A stretch of DNA of 42,529 nucleotides from Spirochaetales bacterium (GCA_016926955.1 JAFGNN010000050.1:1-42529), one strand, 5' to 3'. Shown: positions 22,901-28,584, counted from the stretch's first letter. The notes: generated from the letters alone by a model not told the origin. Numbers and translations: made by a program.

Positions 22901-23858
22901 CATCATCACCGTCGGTTCCGCCGTCTCGCGATGGTTCGATACGACCATCGCGAGCCTGGCTTCGCACAGCGTCGTCGCCGTACTGGCCGACGCCGGTGAC
23001 ACCGTCGTGACCACGCCGACGCCCACCCCCATCCTGAGCATTTCAGATTATGCGGGCGCGACAACCGTGATTTCGGCCAATGCCGCCGGCTTCCTCGGCG
23101 ACCGGGCTGCCATAGGAACTCCGGTCACCAACGCGACGGTGCTCGCCAGCATCTTGACGACGACGACACGGATCGCTTCCGTCGGTCGCAGCTCCGCCGC
23201 CGGCGAGTACTCCGCCGTCGACGTCGTTCCGGGAACGGGCTTCCCGCTGATCGCCTACTACGACATCGCCAACCAGACGGTCAAGCTGGCGCGCGCGTCT
23301 GCCGTCAATCCGGCGGGGACGCAGTGGTACCTGCAGGCCGTGATGGACTCGGGAACGGATGCCAATTACCGATACTCCGGCAAGTACATCTCCATGAAGG
23401 TCGACGTGAACGGCTACGTCCACCTGGCCTTCTTCCGGAACTCGACGGGCGACCTCGTCTACATGCGCTCCACGAACACTTCCTACGACGTGGGTCCCTC
23501 GGTTCCCTACACGTTCGGCCCCTCGGTCGTCATCGACAGCATCGGCTCCGTGGGCACCTGGGCGGACCTGAGCCTGGACGGGACGAACCCCGTCATCTCG
23601 TACCTGGACTCCTCGCTCGTGAACACCTTCGACGGCATCAAGCTGGCGTACTACGACAGCGCGCTCGAGACGGAGACGGGGGACGCGGACGGCGTGCCCG
23701 ACTCGATCGACGGCTGGGAGACCATGAACGCTGCGCTGGGCTACGAGGTAGAGAGCGTGCGGACGAGCGTCGAGACCGACACCGGCGCCAACTTCTGGAA
23801 CCAGGCCATCGGCTACAGCTCGACGGACTACTATCGAATCGGGTATTACGTGAAATGA
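10962..23858 (+). CDS. Giant tandem Ig-like repeat lipoprotein (4298 aa) with propeller-like C-terminus
   Basis: I start at the ATG behind GGGAGG (10951), which gives a basic N-terminus, a hydrophobic stretch ending FALGTC and a possible spirochaetal lipobox with Cys as first mature residue; a TTG at 10911 is less likely. About 28-30 Ig-like modules follow (to about residue 3600), each opening with a linker such as IDTTAP or VDNHAP and holding a S-G-T-A-S-D core. Five modules carry a Q-[SA]-[SA]-D-x-P linker and a DDD core; four of them are 323, 324 and 335 residues apart, giving a three-domain super-repeat. Several loops look like calcium sites (for example DLNDDGVVD, DFNGDGDYLD, DLDGDG). 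After residue 3600 the sequence changes: blade-like repeats such as HLSYYD, LIAYYD, HLAFFR and VISYLD suggest a beta-propeller, interrupted by a lipoyl-like segment. It is probably an outer-surface adhesin or matrix protein; its ligand is unknown. Confidence 0.88.
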   Translation: MAHATTNPVSDRSSRRAAWRFAALALVAVFALGTCDLFTVGLGSKVDVTAPEVRITSPTQGAYLGGAVTFTGSVADDVGVSGVRLVVSEQATGNVIRTVNASLSEGGFSASIDTADLDDTRFLFTAVATDAQGRSSSFDLVAVVDNHAPTVLVNSPTTYGAAGSPRVSKYIDIRGEAYDSGALASVDVLLLDSGGTVLAEKRALNPASWSISFDFDGADADFLPSGVEVFYYVAVARDAAGNESLYYYHRNDIYGYLDDVTHFPSVAELARINDDESGTVNDLDFSELSSERLYSAGTLADFTYDDSARPEVRYTNLDVSKDETGNVLSVSSPITGLVTPPLGIDIGIDPESLEAEFRALSDDSLILAINIAQNWAMAEIVNLGNSISFKLDPVPALESSAYKIVTRATTLDSVSTGDVVASFTIDSAAPTLDETELGNVVLFSSGDFGLGGYATASAGLDRIEVDLAPEGTPFDEIPETSIALSGTESAWTWNSSDATGYPFADGSWQIRIKVLTITGKATELYRSVVIDTTVPELEIVSFGPLVGGTFANGTLEFSVAATDANGIGGIKYWLLPSGSPEPAWTDPATGTWVSTPYAGVIDTGLLDDLDAYKLWVKARDKSLDDGGLPVNVAVASIAFVVKQSSDLPSLALTPPLKADVDTEPEVNSTNNLFGANARLYGTLSDDDSIDASTIAISFDTTDGTDGTWDSDPLRLSVGADGKSVSFDYDLSGRPESVQYFWVKAWDLASEKLGEAAVERAFGPVWFAIDAANPALAITAPNATGSVHGADFQIQGTASDANGLLGGSVTIKDAMNTAVASPAVAAGLWDWTIPVGTVGEGVHDWTVVAVDRFGKTSSVPFRFTIDLSDPVISISAPVASVDLNPATWSSGTAVTASGSIDESVASIEWSTDGTTYTPMTVSDPWSVSLAIGALGEGPGKTLYIRATDLAGNTGTASRSFGIDQSAPSTSVSAPASASAAFAITGTATDTNALANIRVTQIMDGDPGSEVEAYASALSGTGAAWTTGIVLPIGGVASGTYEYTITITDIAGRTFSATETVLIDLSAPETLTVSAPSAGRTGTNAVSGSALSVGGTALDAGVGLAKLWYLIDGNATAPSGVAGYTELAWTDSTWTFQVDLDIDGAGADLGLAEGKWYLHVKAEDAAGNRTADGDAVTVEFDHDQANPSLAESAIASTGIVNRAVGFSLGGTAADGWGIAAVSVTQDRDGLGAVPVSVNGPSGTTTWALADLPRDPLDIGTQQPLDGSGDGVYTYVVTVTDLAGKTTQLTRIVRFDTTGPSLTVTTPAASEFLETATKTFQGSVNDGAGSGVASVEYSMDSSDGSDGAWFAANVAGTNWNVADVALGAQGAKFAWFRSTDALGNRTLLPRVDFYYDSAPPAIDETAVGTTDEVLTNADVTLSGSASDLNALTNVTVSATKGGVAQGTLHTDAASPDSWTYTHPATLANNGLWVFTITATDAAGRSSSVQRTVRIDTIAPVPSITLPGAGAFVSGSSYTASGGASDANIVAAVEWSIDGATWYSVGSGTTSWSASLDLATIGEGSRTLQVRATDEAGNLSAPVSRPFVVDLNSPTITETSIGSGAIYRNAQFALGGDLADNVDLASISVTQNKNSGGAVAVYSASYAGAVGGTPETGASWSVPALPSGWVGDATDSGVYEFIITVTDASGKTSSLTRTVTVDKTDPALAINSVIPMLPGNIVNGKVTLSANASDENGLDGVKYFIRASAATPAYTDVDGILDAAAPYDTVIDTTALSDGTYYFHVLARDKAGNVSALVATVLVQQSSDLPSVSVDSPADGDAIGTDKKIRGTFSDDDGVAANSALFYWKKSTDASFSSKTITNSSAAGQLVSWTIDLTTELGASGDGTYQYYVRVTDDADAKALLPAVYTELGSAAAPRVFTFDNSPPTVSATLSLSPIKTAYRLDDVVTISWTASDASGIASQVVDVDGSTAALSALRNPSGSDFEIDYTVPATTSGNKSFTVVVTDETGRSTTRTATILVDTELPEVEDALSLDPAFVGSTPNGAFTLRGTASDNRALANVQVSLSGPSGSLAWTDATLVNGNWSFAIADSAVYVAASGDLSVEVRAYDQAGNLGDTRTFVRAVDQAADKPVVSLLSPVGGSSYGTTVQISGTASDDDNLYDLNDDGVVDASAVEVDYWDTATATHTIVNPVVSGSGKSATFNLALNGLAGGDWNVSIRARDDAGTWSDWSATTTFTVNSGAPNLIVSTAVPAYTNNASLALSGTVEDSDGVRYVKVRVNGGAWQLAGGAGLVDTSPVDGEWDTPPTAQVAWSITLNLGSDGLKTLEFEASDGGFIATQQKSTTLDDTAPDGAFDAQFRDDPTGSLLNTSLLNKLVRITGTVTELNLADSNPIEISIDGAAYVPVTGTFVWSHVWDTTSVPDDDYTLALRITDKAGNVTTSISKVVTTSQAADVPVIAQAFNAAPSSGDAGLNILGTTLKVSGTLSDDDGFDTGAVLISLDGGAYSISAVNTAGTVGTWEYTWASLAQSEHFYSVRAIDRNGASFTMGPTYFIVDTANPTLTLDAPLAGAKIKAGTLTISGTASDSGGLGASPLSMTLRHSNAASPLHNATYAPAVAGSAWSQPIAIDGSTLDGTLYIDLVLTDRAGKQSSVTRALTIDTTSPSLNLNYPSVDAYINGLISVTGTADDLSGLADVTLQVLDPASGLPVANVTRSGTTLAAWEFPFNSFTYANATYGVDVNADGKLWRVRFRLAATDNSGNVAELLVDDEDADTDLDDWPSFYVDTDGDKPTIAVTQPKTGDTIGGFVSMFGTATDDDGPVMQVEVQIDFNGDGDYLDARDLDNDGTVQTGTDTSIFSNTVKIGDPAHPWEDESAWYVVSVTNNSWTRELNSDGELYAANTGSLTDGLVNIRVRSRDQFGLASEILTRTITLDQTFPRIENIAPLDQTYQNGVFNLTAEFGDNVDLDLGSVSQVRININKTGYQTLTVGPYVAVTHPYSLVADLADPQNGYDLVYEIDTEDYFPDSSGILYADLYVKDESGYTNQRSFTYYVDNQDPSSAWSDSVTRPDGSNLRNGMITVNGVDKTYVEGNYGDSGAVSGISHIEVYVVKDGEIRNLKADGVWTGATTSEDTTVENYTLATNSWSAPATEAELFVAHDDLGDDYVIRVDRPTEMSDLALGTDLDGDGYHEFQGIYDGKARWRAYFDSADIPDGLADLHYVVYDLAGNRVHRMRQVFFANNGPQIDRIAVGSDLNGSGTVANADGLEEIKDYYNPSTSTFRSDSQKIKNLRLYLGIEGGDPNPLASPGQVKQIFVDVYNAAGTTLLGNAFTSTLNPASGDASTTLVPTPGTAPWTSGYTDGIAAYTLKITVRDSDDINVSQYVKVSVIDPVDATPPVVTLSALSVDDQDLDLGHLELQGDNTLDVWNAIKAAYGGDNDPKVSGAIRIKGVITDDNLVSGIQATSQNNPNPALAAWVDGALVPDTARFVIDSQTLGETGHTVNFTYTWESSEVTGVAGLDKTLAIKAFDGVITGAGTRADTTTIAIPSLGGKTVAVGAPIRVFGGAVPATTTVAAFLPLSGTVTLAGAVPTDNTSASVSLGNTDEDALRVDVVPYVISMDRDATSYNTYRSRLGYTVLRRGEAVTFTGFNLFNSTSDLATFVGQAPTLPAGSTATSFTLPGASTASIASGPVSVTVSGQISINNLNDNTKEWNSEATTSAALDGSTLWNDDIAVHVWQSDDNQTGGNRGYFTGSADPEYPAMSIDGAGLLYGSWSNYASSSILYGTNSAGAATVFTGYDPSEHTDIHFGSRATVAINANLYGNGAWNVTGAGGSYVWDNQATDDNDYTGTPIIGVYNAEALYHDQKLMQFVNQRVVTNGDDIHLSYYDTDTKSLKYWYHQSGVNEPYAQAWINIDGGLDAHDGAATNVTYGTASETDVQTRAPTNGVSVASVAVSLGQKVAQDELLATLSNGTQITATANGYVSYIITVGSAVSRWFDTTIASLASHSVVAVLADAGDTVVTTPTPTPILSISDYAGATTVISANAAGFLGDRAAIGTPVTNATVLASILTTTTRIASVGRSSAAGEYSAVDVVPGTGFPLIAYYDIANQTVKLARASAVNPAGTQWYLQAVMDSGTDANYRYSGKYISMKVDVNGYVHLAFFRNSTGDLVYMRSTNTSYDVGPSVPYTFGPSVVIDSIGSVGTWADLSLDGTNPVISYLDSSLVNTFDGIKLAYYDSALETETGDADGVPDSIDGWETMNAALGYEVESVRTSVETDTGANFWNQAIGYSSTDYYRIGYYVK
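16362..19307 (+). repeat. Three-domain Ig super-repeat within the giant gene
   Basis: Linkers of the type Q-[SA]-[SA]-D-x-P or D-G-D-K-P start at 16362, 17331, 18303 and 19308. This defines three consecutive units of 969, 972 and 1005 bases. Each unit holds three Ig-like modules: first a DDD-core module, then two ordinary ones. An earlier copy of the linker lies at 12888, preceded by the same kind of module as the copy at 16362. Confidence 0.65.
22758..23180 (+). other. Lipoyl/biotinyl-type (barrel-sandwich hybrid) segment in the giant lipoprotein
   Basis: About residues 3933-4073 contain three successive stretches of roughly 30-40 residues with the same pattern, A-x-x-x-G-x-(6-8)-V/I-G-x-x-V-x(5)-L/I-A-S/T-L/I. 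They start near RAPTNGV, TATANGY and ISANAAG. This is the hydrophobic/glycine pattern of lipoyl-attachment and HlyD-type hybrid folds. The modified Lys in a D-K-M/A turn is not present, so the segment would be structural. It splits the propeller-like repeats in two. Confidence 0.45.
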
Positions 23859-23861
23859 AGG

Positions 23862-23894
23862 ACGGCTCCCCGCGCGCGGGGAGCCGTGTTTTTT
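23862..23894 (+). terminator. Intrinsic terminator after the giant lipoprotein gene
   Basis: A perfect 13-base inverted repeat (23862-23874 with 23875-23887, G+C-rich) is followed by G and six T residues at 23889-23894. It begins three bases after the stop codon. Confidence 0.92.
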
Positions 23895-23921
23895 CCATCC
23901 TTAGCCTGAGAGGGAACCGCG

Positions 23922-24881
23922 ATGCGACGCACGCCGATAAAAGTCAGGTACCTGGTCAGCATCATGTGCGCGGGCGCGGCGCTCGTCTCTTGCGCAGGGG
24001 GGCCCTACTCGGGGTCGGTTCCTCTCGAAAAGGCGCTCTCCGATGGATCTCTCGACGCGGATACGCTCGGATTCCTGGAAGCTGCTGCCTCGATAGCTGA
24101 TTTCCTGGCCGCTCGTTTCGGCCTGGAGAAGGGCGTCGAAGCGATCCGCTTCATCTCCCAACCGCGACAGGGCATGGCTTGGAGACTTGTCGCTGTGGAG
24201 GACGGCGTGCCCGCGAATGCCCGGACCACCTGGCACACGAGCCTCGCGGAAGCGGAATCCGCTGCGGCGAAGCTGGGCGAAAGGGCAACGTACATGATCG
24301 AAGAAGTCGCCCACATTTCCGGAACGGGGAGGGGACCGGGACCCCTCGTCAGCGCCCACATGAATCTGTCCAGGACAGCCCTTGTCGAGGAAGTGGTCTT
24401 CCGCGTGCTGTACGAGGCGCTCGACCGCAAGCGATCGGTGGAGGAGTCCGAACGGGAAGCGCTGGCGCTTTTCCTGGCTGAGAAGGCGACCCAGCTCTAT
24501 CTCGTCGAGAAGCTGTCACCCGCTTCCCCGGTGCTCGGCAATTACATCGCGCAAAAGCGGGACGAAAGGACCTTCCAGACCCTGCTCGGGGGATTGCGCG
24601 AGCGTTTCGCGAACGTGCTTTCGCAGGATCTTCCGGCCGCCGAGACGGAAAGGTCGCTGTCCTTCCAGACGGACGTTTGGCTCGAGGACTTCCGGTTCAA
24701 CTACAGCCGGCGTTTTCTCGGTGACGGATTCCAGGCTTTCGGATCGGACGGCGTGAGCGCCGCGCTGCTCGCGGCCAATGACGATCCGATACCGTCCTAC
24801 GCGGAATTGGAGGCGGAGTACAGGCGGCTGGGCGAAGATCCGGTGGCCTTTTTCGGAAGCCTGTCGAGCGGAGGGAACTAG
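23922..24881 (+). CDS. Predicted lipoprotein of unknown function
   Basis: A 319-residue protein. The N-terminus has basic residues, a hydrophobic stretch and a good lipobox (LVSC, Cys at about residue 24), so the mature protein should be membrane-anchored in the cell envelope. The remainder is soluble and largely alpha-helical with many charged residues, and no transmembrane segment follows. GAGAGG lies about seven bases before the ATG. The gene stands alone between a terminator and a convergent minus-strand gene. The middle part (about 145-235) is a run of amphipathic helices; I see no zinc-binding HExxH or other catalytic motif and do not recognise a family. Nothing in the sequence shows a function beyond the lipid anchor. 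Confidence 0.85.
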   Translation: MRRTPIKVRYLVSIMCAGAALVSCAGGPYSGSVPLEKALSDGSLDADTLGFLEAAASIADFLAARFGLEKGVEAIRFISQPRQGMAWRLVAVEDGVPANARTTWHTSLAEAESAAAKLGERATYMIEEVAHISGTGRGPGPLVSAHMNLSRTALVEEVVFRVLYEALDRKRSVEESEREALALFLAEKATQLYLVEKLSPASPVLGNYIAQKRDERTFQTLLGGLRERFANVLSQDLPAAETERSLSFQTDVWLEDFRFNYSRRFLGDGFQAFGSDGVSAALLAANDDPIPSYAELEAEYRRLGEDPVAFFGSLSSGGN

Positions 24882-24956
24882 CGGAAGAGCTGATTGCATG
24901 GGGGAATGTAGGAGCCTTGCGGTGGACTGCGGCCACTCAGGTCGCGGGCGTGGCGA

Positions 24957-25187
24957 TCAACGCCCGGGGAGGCGCAGAAGCGCGACCAGGGCGATGATGG
25001 CGAGCAGTACGACTCCGGCCACGATAGACGCGGCGAGCTTCCGGCGTCCGAGCGAAGCGGCTTTGGCCATGTCGTCCACCTTCTTCCTTCCCTTCCTGAG
25101 CGTTCCCCCGCCTTCCGGCGCGTAGCGTCCGCGCCGGGCCGCCAGGGCCGCGGCTTTTTTCCCCGATGACTTCTTCTTCATGGCCAT
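24957..25187 (-). CDS. Small tail-anchored membrane protein
   Basis: A 76-residue protein. The first ~50 residues are strongly basic and Ala/Gly-rich (MAMKKKSSGKK), followed by one hydrophobic helix (about residues 52-72: ASIVAGVVLLAIIALVALL) and a short polar end. This is the layout of a tail-anchored inner-membrane protein with the basic part in the cytoplasm. GAGAGGGG stands four bases before the first ATG, so I keep it over the second ATG two codons on. It follows the secreted-protein gene by about 100 bases on the same strand and may belong to the channel operon. No family is recognised. Confidence 0.7.
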   Translation of the reverse strand: MAMKKKSSGKKAAALAARRGRYAPEGGGTLRKGRKKVDDMAKAASLGRRKLAASIVAGVVLLAIIALVALLRLPGR

Positions 25188-25202
25188 GATTCCCCTCTCT
25201 GT

Positions 25203-25239
25203 GGCAGCGAAAGCGCGATATCGGGCATTTCGCGCTGCC
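25203..25239 (-). other. Imperfect hairpin before the tail-anchored mini-gene
   Basis: The arms GGCAGC-GAAA and TTTC-GCTGCC pair with a two-base bulge. The hairpin ends about 15 bases upstream of the ATG at 25187. There is no T-run behind it on either strand, so it is not a normal terminator. It could be a leader structure or a processing site. Confidence 0.35.
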
Positions 25240-25289
25240 TGGAGGAATCCTACACCGGCTTTGCCGTGCGCGACAGGTTTTTTGTTCGC

Positions 25290-25931
25290 TCAGAAGCTTC
25301 CGATGAAGTCGCCACGATCGAGCTCTTCCACCGAGAGCTCCACCGAGCTCGCGCCCTGCAGGACCGCGAAGACCGCGAGGTCGATGTACTTGACCGAGAG
25401 GGGGCGTTCGAGCGACATCCGCGTGGACCCGTCCTCCCAGACGCTCGCCTTTGGCGAGAGCTCGCCAGGTTTTCCGTATTTGGTAGAGAGCTGGGTGAAG
25501 ATCGAATAGTGGTCGACCCGGCCCTCGTCCATGACGAAGGTCATGGTCCAGAGCTTGCCTTCGTAGAACTGGAACCAGGCGCGTTCGAGGAAGCTGCGCG
25601 GCGCACCGGACACGTCCAGGAGCATTTCCGCGGGTCTCGGGAGGAGGCTAACGTCGGGTTCCCCGCGGTAGTAGAGCAGCGCTTCGCCGAGGAGCAGCTT
25701 CGTCACTTCCTCGAAGCCCATGCCGAGCTCGATGCCGCGGAAGCCCCGGGGGACTGGACTGGATGCGGCGGGCCCGGAGGACGGCGCGGGAGCGGCGTCG
25801 GCGGAAGCGGCGGCGCCAGCGGCAGCGCCGCCCGGTGCGGCCGGAGCAGGCGCCGCCTCCTGCGCGCCCGCGTACCAGACGAGCAGGGCCATGGCGAGCG
25901 TGAAGAGCACGGGGCGGAGCTTGGCGAGCAT
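25290..25931 (-). CDS. Secreted protein of unknown function
   Basis: A 213-residue protein with a classical signal peptide (MLAKLRPVLF..., cleavage probably after YAGA at about residue 23). A low-complexity Ala/Pro/Ser linker runs to about residue 60. A compact domain follows, beginning near GFRGIELGMGFEEVTKLL and containing YGKPGE and MTFVMDEG. The G-I-x-L-G-M-x-x-x-x-V start is typical of small periplasmic domains that measure or bind something, but I cannot name the family. AGGAG lies eight bases before the ATG. Its start is 12 bases after the stop of the cyclic-nucleotide-binding gene, so it is probably the third gene of the channel operon. A link to channel function is inference from position only. 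Confidence 0.82.
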   Translation of the reverse strand: MLAKLRPVLFTLAMALLVWYAGAQEAAPAPAAPGGAAAGAAASADAAPAPSSGPAASSPVPRGFRGIELGMGFEEVTKLLLGEALLYYRGEPDVSLLPRPAEMLLDVSGAPRSFLERAWFQFYEGKLWTMTFVMDEGRVDHYSIFTQLSTKYGKPGELSPKASVWEDGSTRMSLERPLSVKYIDLAVFAVLQGASSVELSVEELDRGDFIGSF

Positions 25932-25943
25932 GGGGCGGACTCC

Positions 25944-26453
25944 TTACCTGGCCAGCGCTATCGAGAGCGCGGTGGAAAGTTTCAAGACGTCGTCGTTGCC
26001 CTTGCGGACGCGGTCGGCGAGCACAGCTGCGATGCGGGACAGCACTTTTATCCCCGATTCCGGGCGCTCGCGGCACCAGGCCGCGAAGTCTTCGCGTTCG
26101 ACCTGGCGCACCGCGCAGTCGGTCCGGGCGACGACGGTGGCGCTCCTGGGATGGTCCGCGAACATGGACATCTCGCCGAAGACGGCGCCTCCGTCGGAAC
26201 GGAGCCGGTTCATGGACTTTTCCGCGGAGCCGAAGTCGTGGCGTCCGGTCTTGAGGGTCAGGCTCCGGGTGATCTCGACCTCGCCCTCGACGAGTATGCA
26301 CATGGAACTGGCGTTTTCGCCTTCGCGCATGATCACCTCGCCCGCGCGTAGCAGGCGCAGCTCACCCATGCGCTCGAGCTCCGCGAGCTCCGCGGCTTCG
26401 AGGTCGGAAAGGATTCCGAGAGCTTTGAGCGGGTACCGATTTGCGCGCTTCAT
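25944..26453 (-). CDS. Free-standing cyclic-nucleotide-binding domain protein
   Basis: A 169-residue protein consisting of one CRP-type cyclic-nucleotide-binding domain. It starts with the usual ILSDLEAAELAEL helix; the beta-roll contains REGENASSMCILVEGEVEI. The phosphate-binding cassette is FGEMSMF at 92-98 followed by HPRSATV, with Glu94 and Arg103 in the positions that contact the ribose and phosphate in cAMP receptors. About 15 residues are inserted between strands (about 66-85). There is no DNA-binding or kinase domain; the C-terminal ~45 residues are helices. The start codon overlaps the stop of the potassium-channel gene (ATGA), so the two are translationally coupled. It probably acts as a ligand-sensing partner for the channel. 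The longer frame extending to 26708 is a shadow of the channel gene. Confidence 0.88.
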   Translation of the reverse strand: MKRANRYPLKALGILSDLEAAELAELERMGELRLLRAGEVIMREGENASSMCILVEGEVEITRSLTLKTGRHDFGSAEKSMNRLRSDGGAVFGEMSMFADHPRSATVVARTDCAVRQVEREDFAAWCRERPESGIKVLSRIAAVLADRVRKGNDDVLKLSTALSIALAR

Positions 26454-27685
26454 GGAGTGCCGCCCCCCGAGCCGCCCACCAGGAACGCGAGGTCTCCGTC
26501 CGCGATCGCGTAGGCCGCCCCCGGATCGAGGCGGACCCGCTCCTCTCCCGAACCCTCCGCTTCCAGGTCGATGTCGGCTTCGCGGAACTTGCGCTTTATG
26601 AAGGCGTCGATGGCGCTCGAATCGTCGGAGAGGATGTCGTCGAAGGAGACGCGCTTTTCGCGCGAGAGGACGCCGACCAGGCAACCTTTCCCTTCCTTGA
26701 GGAACCACGCCGAGGCCTCCGCGTAGCTTCTGCCGCGCAGGGCGGCGGGGAAGGGCGCCTGCCGGATGCGGGGACCGCCCCAGGAGAGCAGCGAGCGGAC
26801 CGCGCGCGGAACGCCTAACTCCGAGGCTCCCGCCGCGAGCATGAAGCTCGAAAGCTCTCCCTCGAGGATAATCTCGTCGACGCGGGCTCGCCTGAGGTGC
26901 TGTTCGCTCTCAGGCCGCGCGACCTGGGCGCTCACGCGCAGGTCGGGGTTGATGGACTTCGCCGCGAGCGCGGCAAGGATGGCCCGTTCGTCCGCGTTGG
27001 CGAGCGTGGCGCCGCCGGATTCGTCCGGAAGGATGATGACGCTCGCTGCGCTCGCGAGCGCCGCCTTGCGGAGGGTCGCCTCTTGCGTGAAATCGCCGCG
27101 CACGAAGCGCAGCTCGAGGCCGGGAAACGAAGCGCGGAGCGCGTCGAAAGCCTCCGGTTCCATCATGTTGACGAGAACGACGGGCGCGCGGTCCTCCTGA
27201 GGGGCCGCGTCGAAGCCGGAGAGCAGACGGGAGCCGTCGCGGTTCCAGCCGAGGACGGCCCTGTGGCCGTCGAGATGGATGTCCCTCAATCCCTTGCCCT
27301 CCTTGATGCGCCTGTCCACGAAGATCGCCGCGATGGTGCCCGAGATCAGCGAAGAGAGCACCACGCCCGAGACGATCATGGCGATGCCCAAGGCCTTGCC
27401 GGCGTCGGTCTGCGGCGCCTTGTCCCCGTAACCGACGGTCGCGAAGGTGACCACGGCCCACCACAGCCCGTCGAAAGCCCTCCGGAACATGTCGCCGGAG
27501 CGTCTCTCGATGATCCAGACGGCAAGGCCGAAGGCGGCCACGAGACCCGCGGCGGCGAGCGCCAGGCGGGGCAGGTCGCCCCGCGGCAGGAGCCTGGAGA
27601 TGACATGACGAGGCTGCGCTCCACGGATACGGCCCCCGCGGCGGGAGCGACGGGGCTTCGGTACGTCGACAGGGCTCGGGCGCAT
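26450..27685 (-). CDS. Two-TM potassium channel with RCK-like cytoplasmic domains
   Basis: A 411-residue protein. After a basic N-terminus come helix 1 (about 39-59), a pore loop with the selectivity filter TVGYGD at 83-88, and helix 2 (about 98-123). A Rossmann-like RCK/TrkA-N domain begins at RAVLGWNRDG (about 142) and includes VILVNMM-like and VRGDFT strands. The C-terminal ~100 residues contain AYAIADGDLAFLVGG, typical of an RCK-C-type end. This is the plan of MthK-like and Kch-like channels. The ATG at 27685 is chosen because GGGGAGGTGA stands just upstream; the longer frame to 27874 has no support. It is first in a minus-strand group with the cyclic-nucleotide-binding protein. The divergent pseudouridine synthase gene starts 59 bases away. 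Confidence 0.92.
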   Translation of the reverse strand: MRPSPVDVPKPRRSRRGGRIRGAQPRHVISRLLPRGDLPRLALAAAGLVAAFGLAVWIIERRSGDMFRRAFDGLWWAVVTFATVGYGDKAPQTDAGKALGIAMIVSGVVLSSLISGTIAAIFVDRRIKEGKGLRDIHLDGHRAVLGWNRDGSRLLSGFDAAPQEDRAPVVLVNMMEPEAFDALRASFPGLELRFVRGDFTQEATLRKAALASAASVIILPDESGGATLANADERAILAALAAKSINPDLRVSAQVARPESEQHLRRARVDEIILEGELSSFMLAAGASELGVPRAVRSLLSWGGPRIRQAPFPAALRGRSYAEASAWFLKEGKGCLVGVLSREKRVSFDDILSDDSSAIDAFIKRKFREADIDLEAEGSGEERVRLDPGAAYAIADGDLAFLVGGSGGGTP

Positions 27686-27727
27686 TCGCTCACCTCCCCC
27701 TATCCAGTATCGGCGAAGCGCTTCCCT

Positions 27728-27736
27728 TGCTATACT
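27728..27736 (+). promoter_or_regulatory. Extended -10 promoter of the pseudouridine synthase gene
   Basis: TG-C-TATACT is an extended -10 element; no good -35 box is seen. Eight bases separate it from the ATG at 27745 and there is no Shine-Dalgarno sequence, which fits a leaderless or nearly leaderless message. Confidence 0.5.
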
Positions 27737-27744
27737 CCGCCCCG

Positions 27745-28584
27745 ATGATGGATCTCGAGCAATTTCCGGACGTTCCGGATCGGCCGGCGATAATCGCCGA
27801 AACCGGGCGCTGGCTGGTGGCCCGGAAACCCGCGTTCCTCCACACGGTCCGTTCCGGCGGGGGACGGGACCCAAACCCCTCGCTGGCCGAGTGGCTCGAA
27901 GGCGAACGGCCGGAGTGCGCCTCCGCAGGCAAGGTGGGAGAGGCGGGTTTGCTGCAGCGACTCGATTTCGACACTTCAGGTCTTGTGCTTGCGGCGAAGG
28001 ACAGGACCGCGTTCGAATGGCTGTGGGCAGCCTCGACGGAGGGCCGCTTCCTCAAGGCATACGCGTTGCGATGCGCGCCAGGGCTCGGCGGGCTCGAAGG
28101 CTCGCGGCCTGGCAGGGCTTTCCCGGGGTGTGTCGAGGAAGCCGCGTGGAACACGGCCCTCGAAGCGGGCGATGCCGAGGAGCTTGCCCGCCTCCTCGGA
28201 TCGAGCGGCGGCGCGTCCATCGTCTCGCGTTTCCGTCCCTACGGTCCCGGCGCCCGGCGCGTGGCCTGCCTCGCCCCCGGAGCGGAGCCCGGCCTGTCCC
28301 GCGCCTGGACCAGGGACGGGTACTCCACCGCGATCGAAGCGCTCCTCGCCCGCCCTGCCTCCTCGCTCCTCGGCGTCGCGAGCCTCCGCAGGGGTTTCCG
28401 TCACCAGATCCGGGCCCACTTCGCGTGGATGGGGCTGCCGCTCGACGGCGACGGCCTGTACGGAGGTCGCGACGACACGCGCCTCCGGCTGCACGCGGCG
28501 CTCCTCGAATTCCCCGACCCGGCGGACGGATCCGCGATACGCGTCGTCGATCCGGTCGTTGCCGCCCTGACTTCCATCGGTTAG
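27745..28584 (+). CDS. RluA-family RNA pseudouridine synthase
   Basis: A 279-residue protein. The catalytic motif reads LLQRLDFDTSGLVL near residue 78, with the Asp of R-L-D as nucleophile; the family form is H-R-L-D-x-x-T-S-G. Near the C-terminus, RRGFRHQIRAHFAWMG and GLYGG match the conserved RluA substrate-binding segment. No S4 domain precedes the catalytic domain. It should isomerise a uridine in rRNA or tRNA; the site cannot be predicted. Compared with typical members, the middle section (about 95-200) is longer and diverged. The ATG at 27745 is placed next to the extended -10; the upstream TTG at 27727 would overlap the promoter. It is divergent from the potassium-channel gene. Confidence 0.88.
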   Translation: MMDLEQFPDVPDRPAIIAETGRWLVARKPAFLHTVRSGGGRDPNPSLAEWLEGERPECASAGKVGEAGLLQRLDFDTSGLVLAAKDRTAFEWLWAASTEGRFLKAYALRCAPGLGGLEGSRPGRAFPGCVEEAAWNTALEAGDAEELARLLGSSGGASIVSRFRPYGPGARRVACLAPGAEPGLSRAWTRDGYSTAIEALLARPASSLLGVASLRRGFRHQIRAHFAWMGLPLDGDGLYGGRDDTRLRLHAALLEFPDPADGSAIRVVDPVVAALTSIG

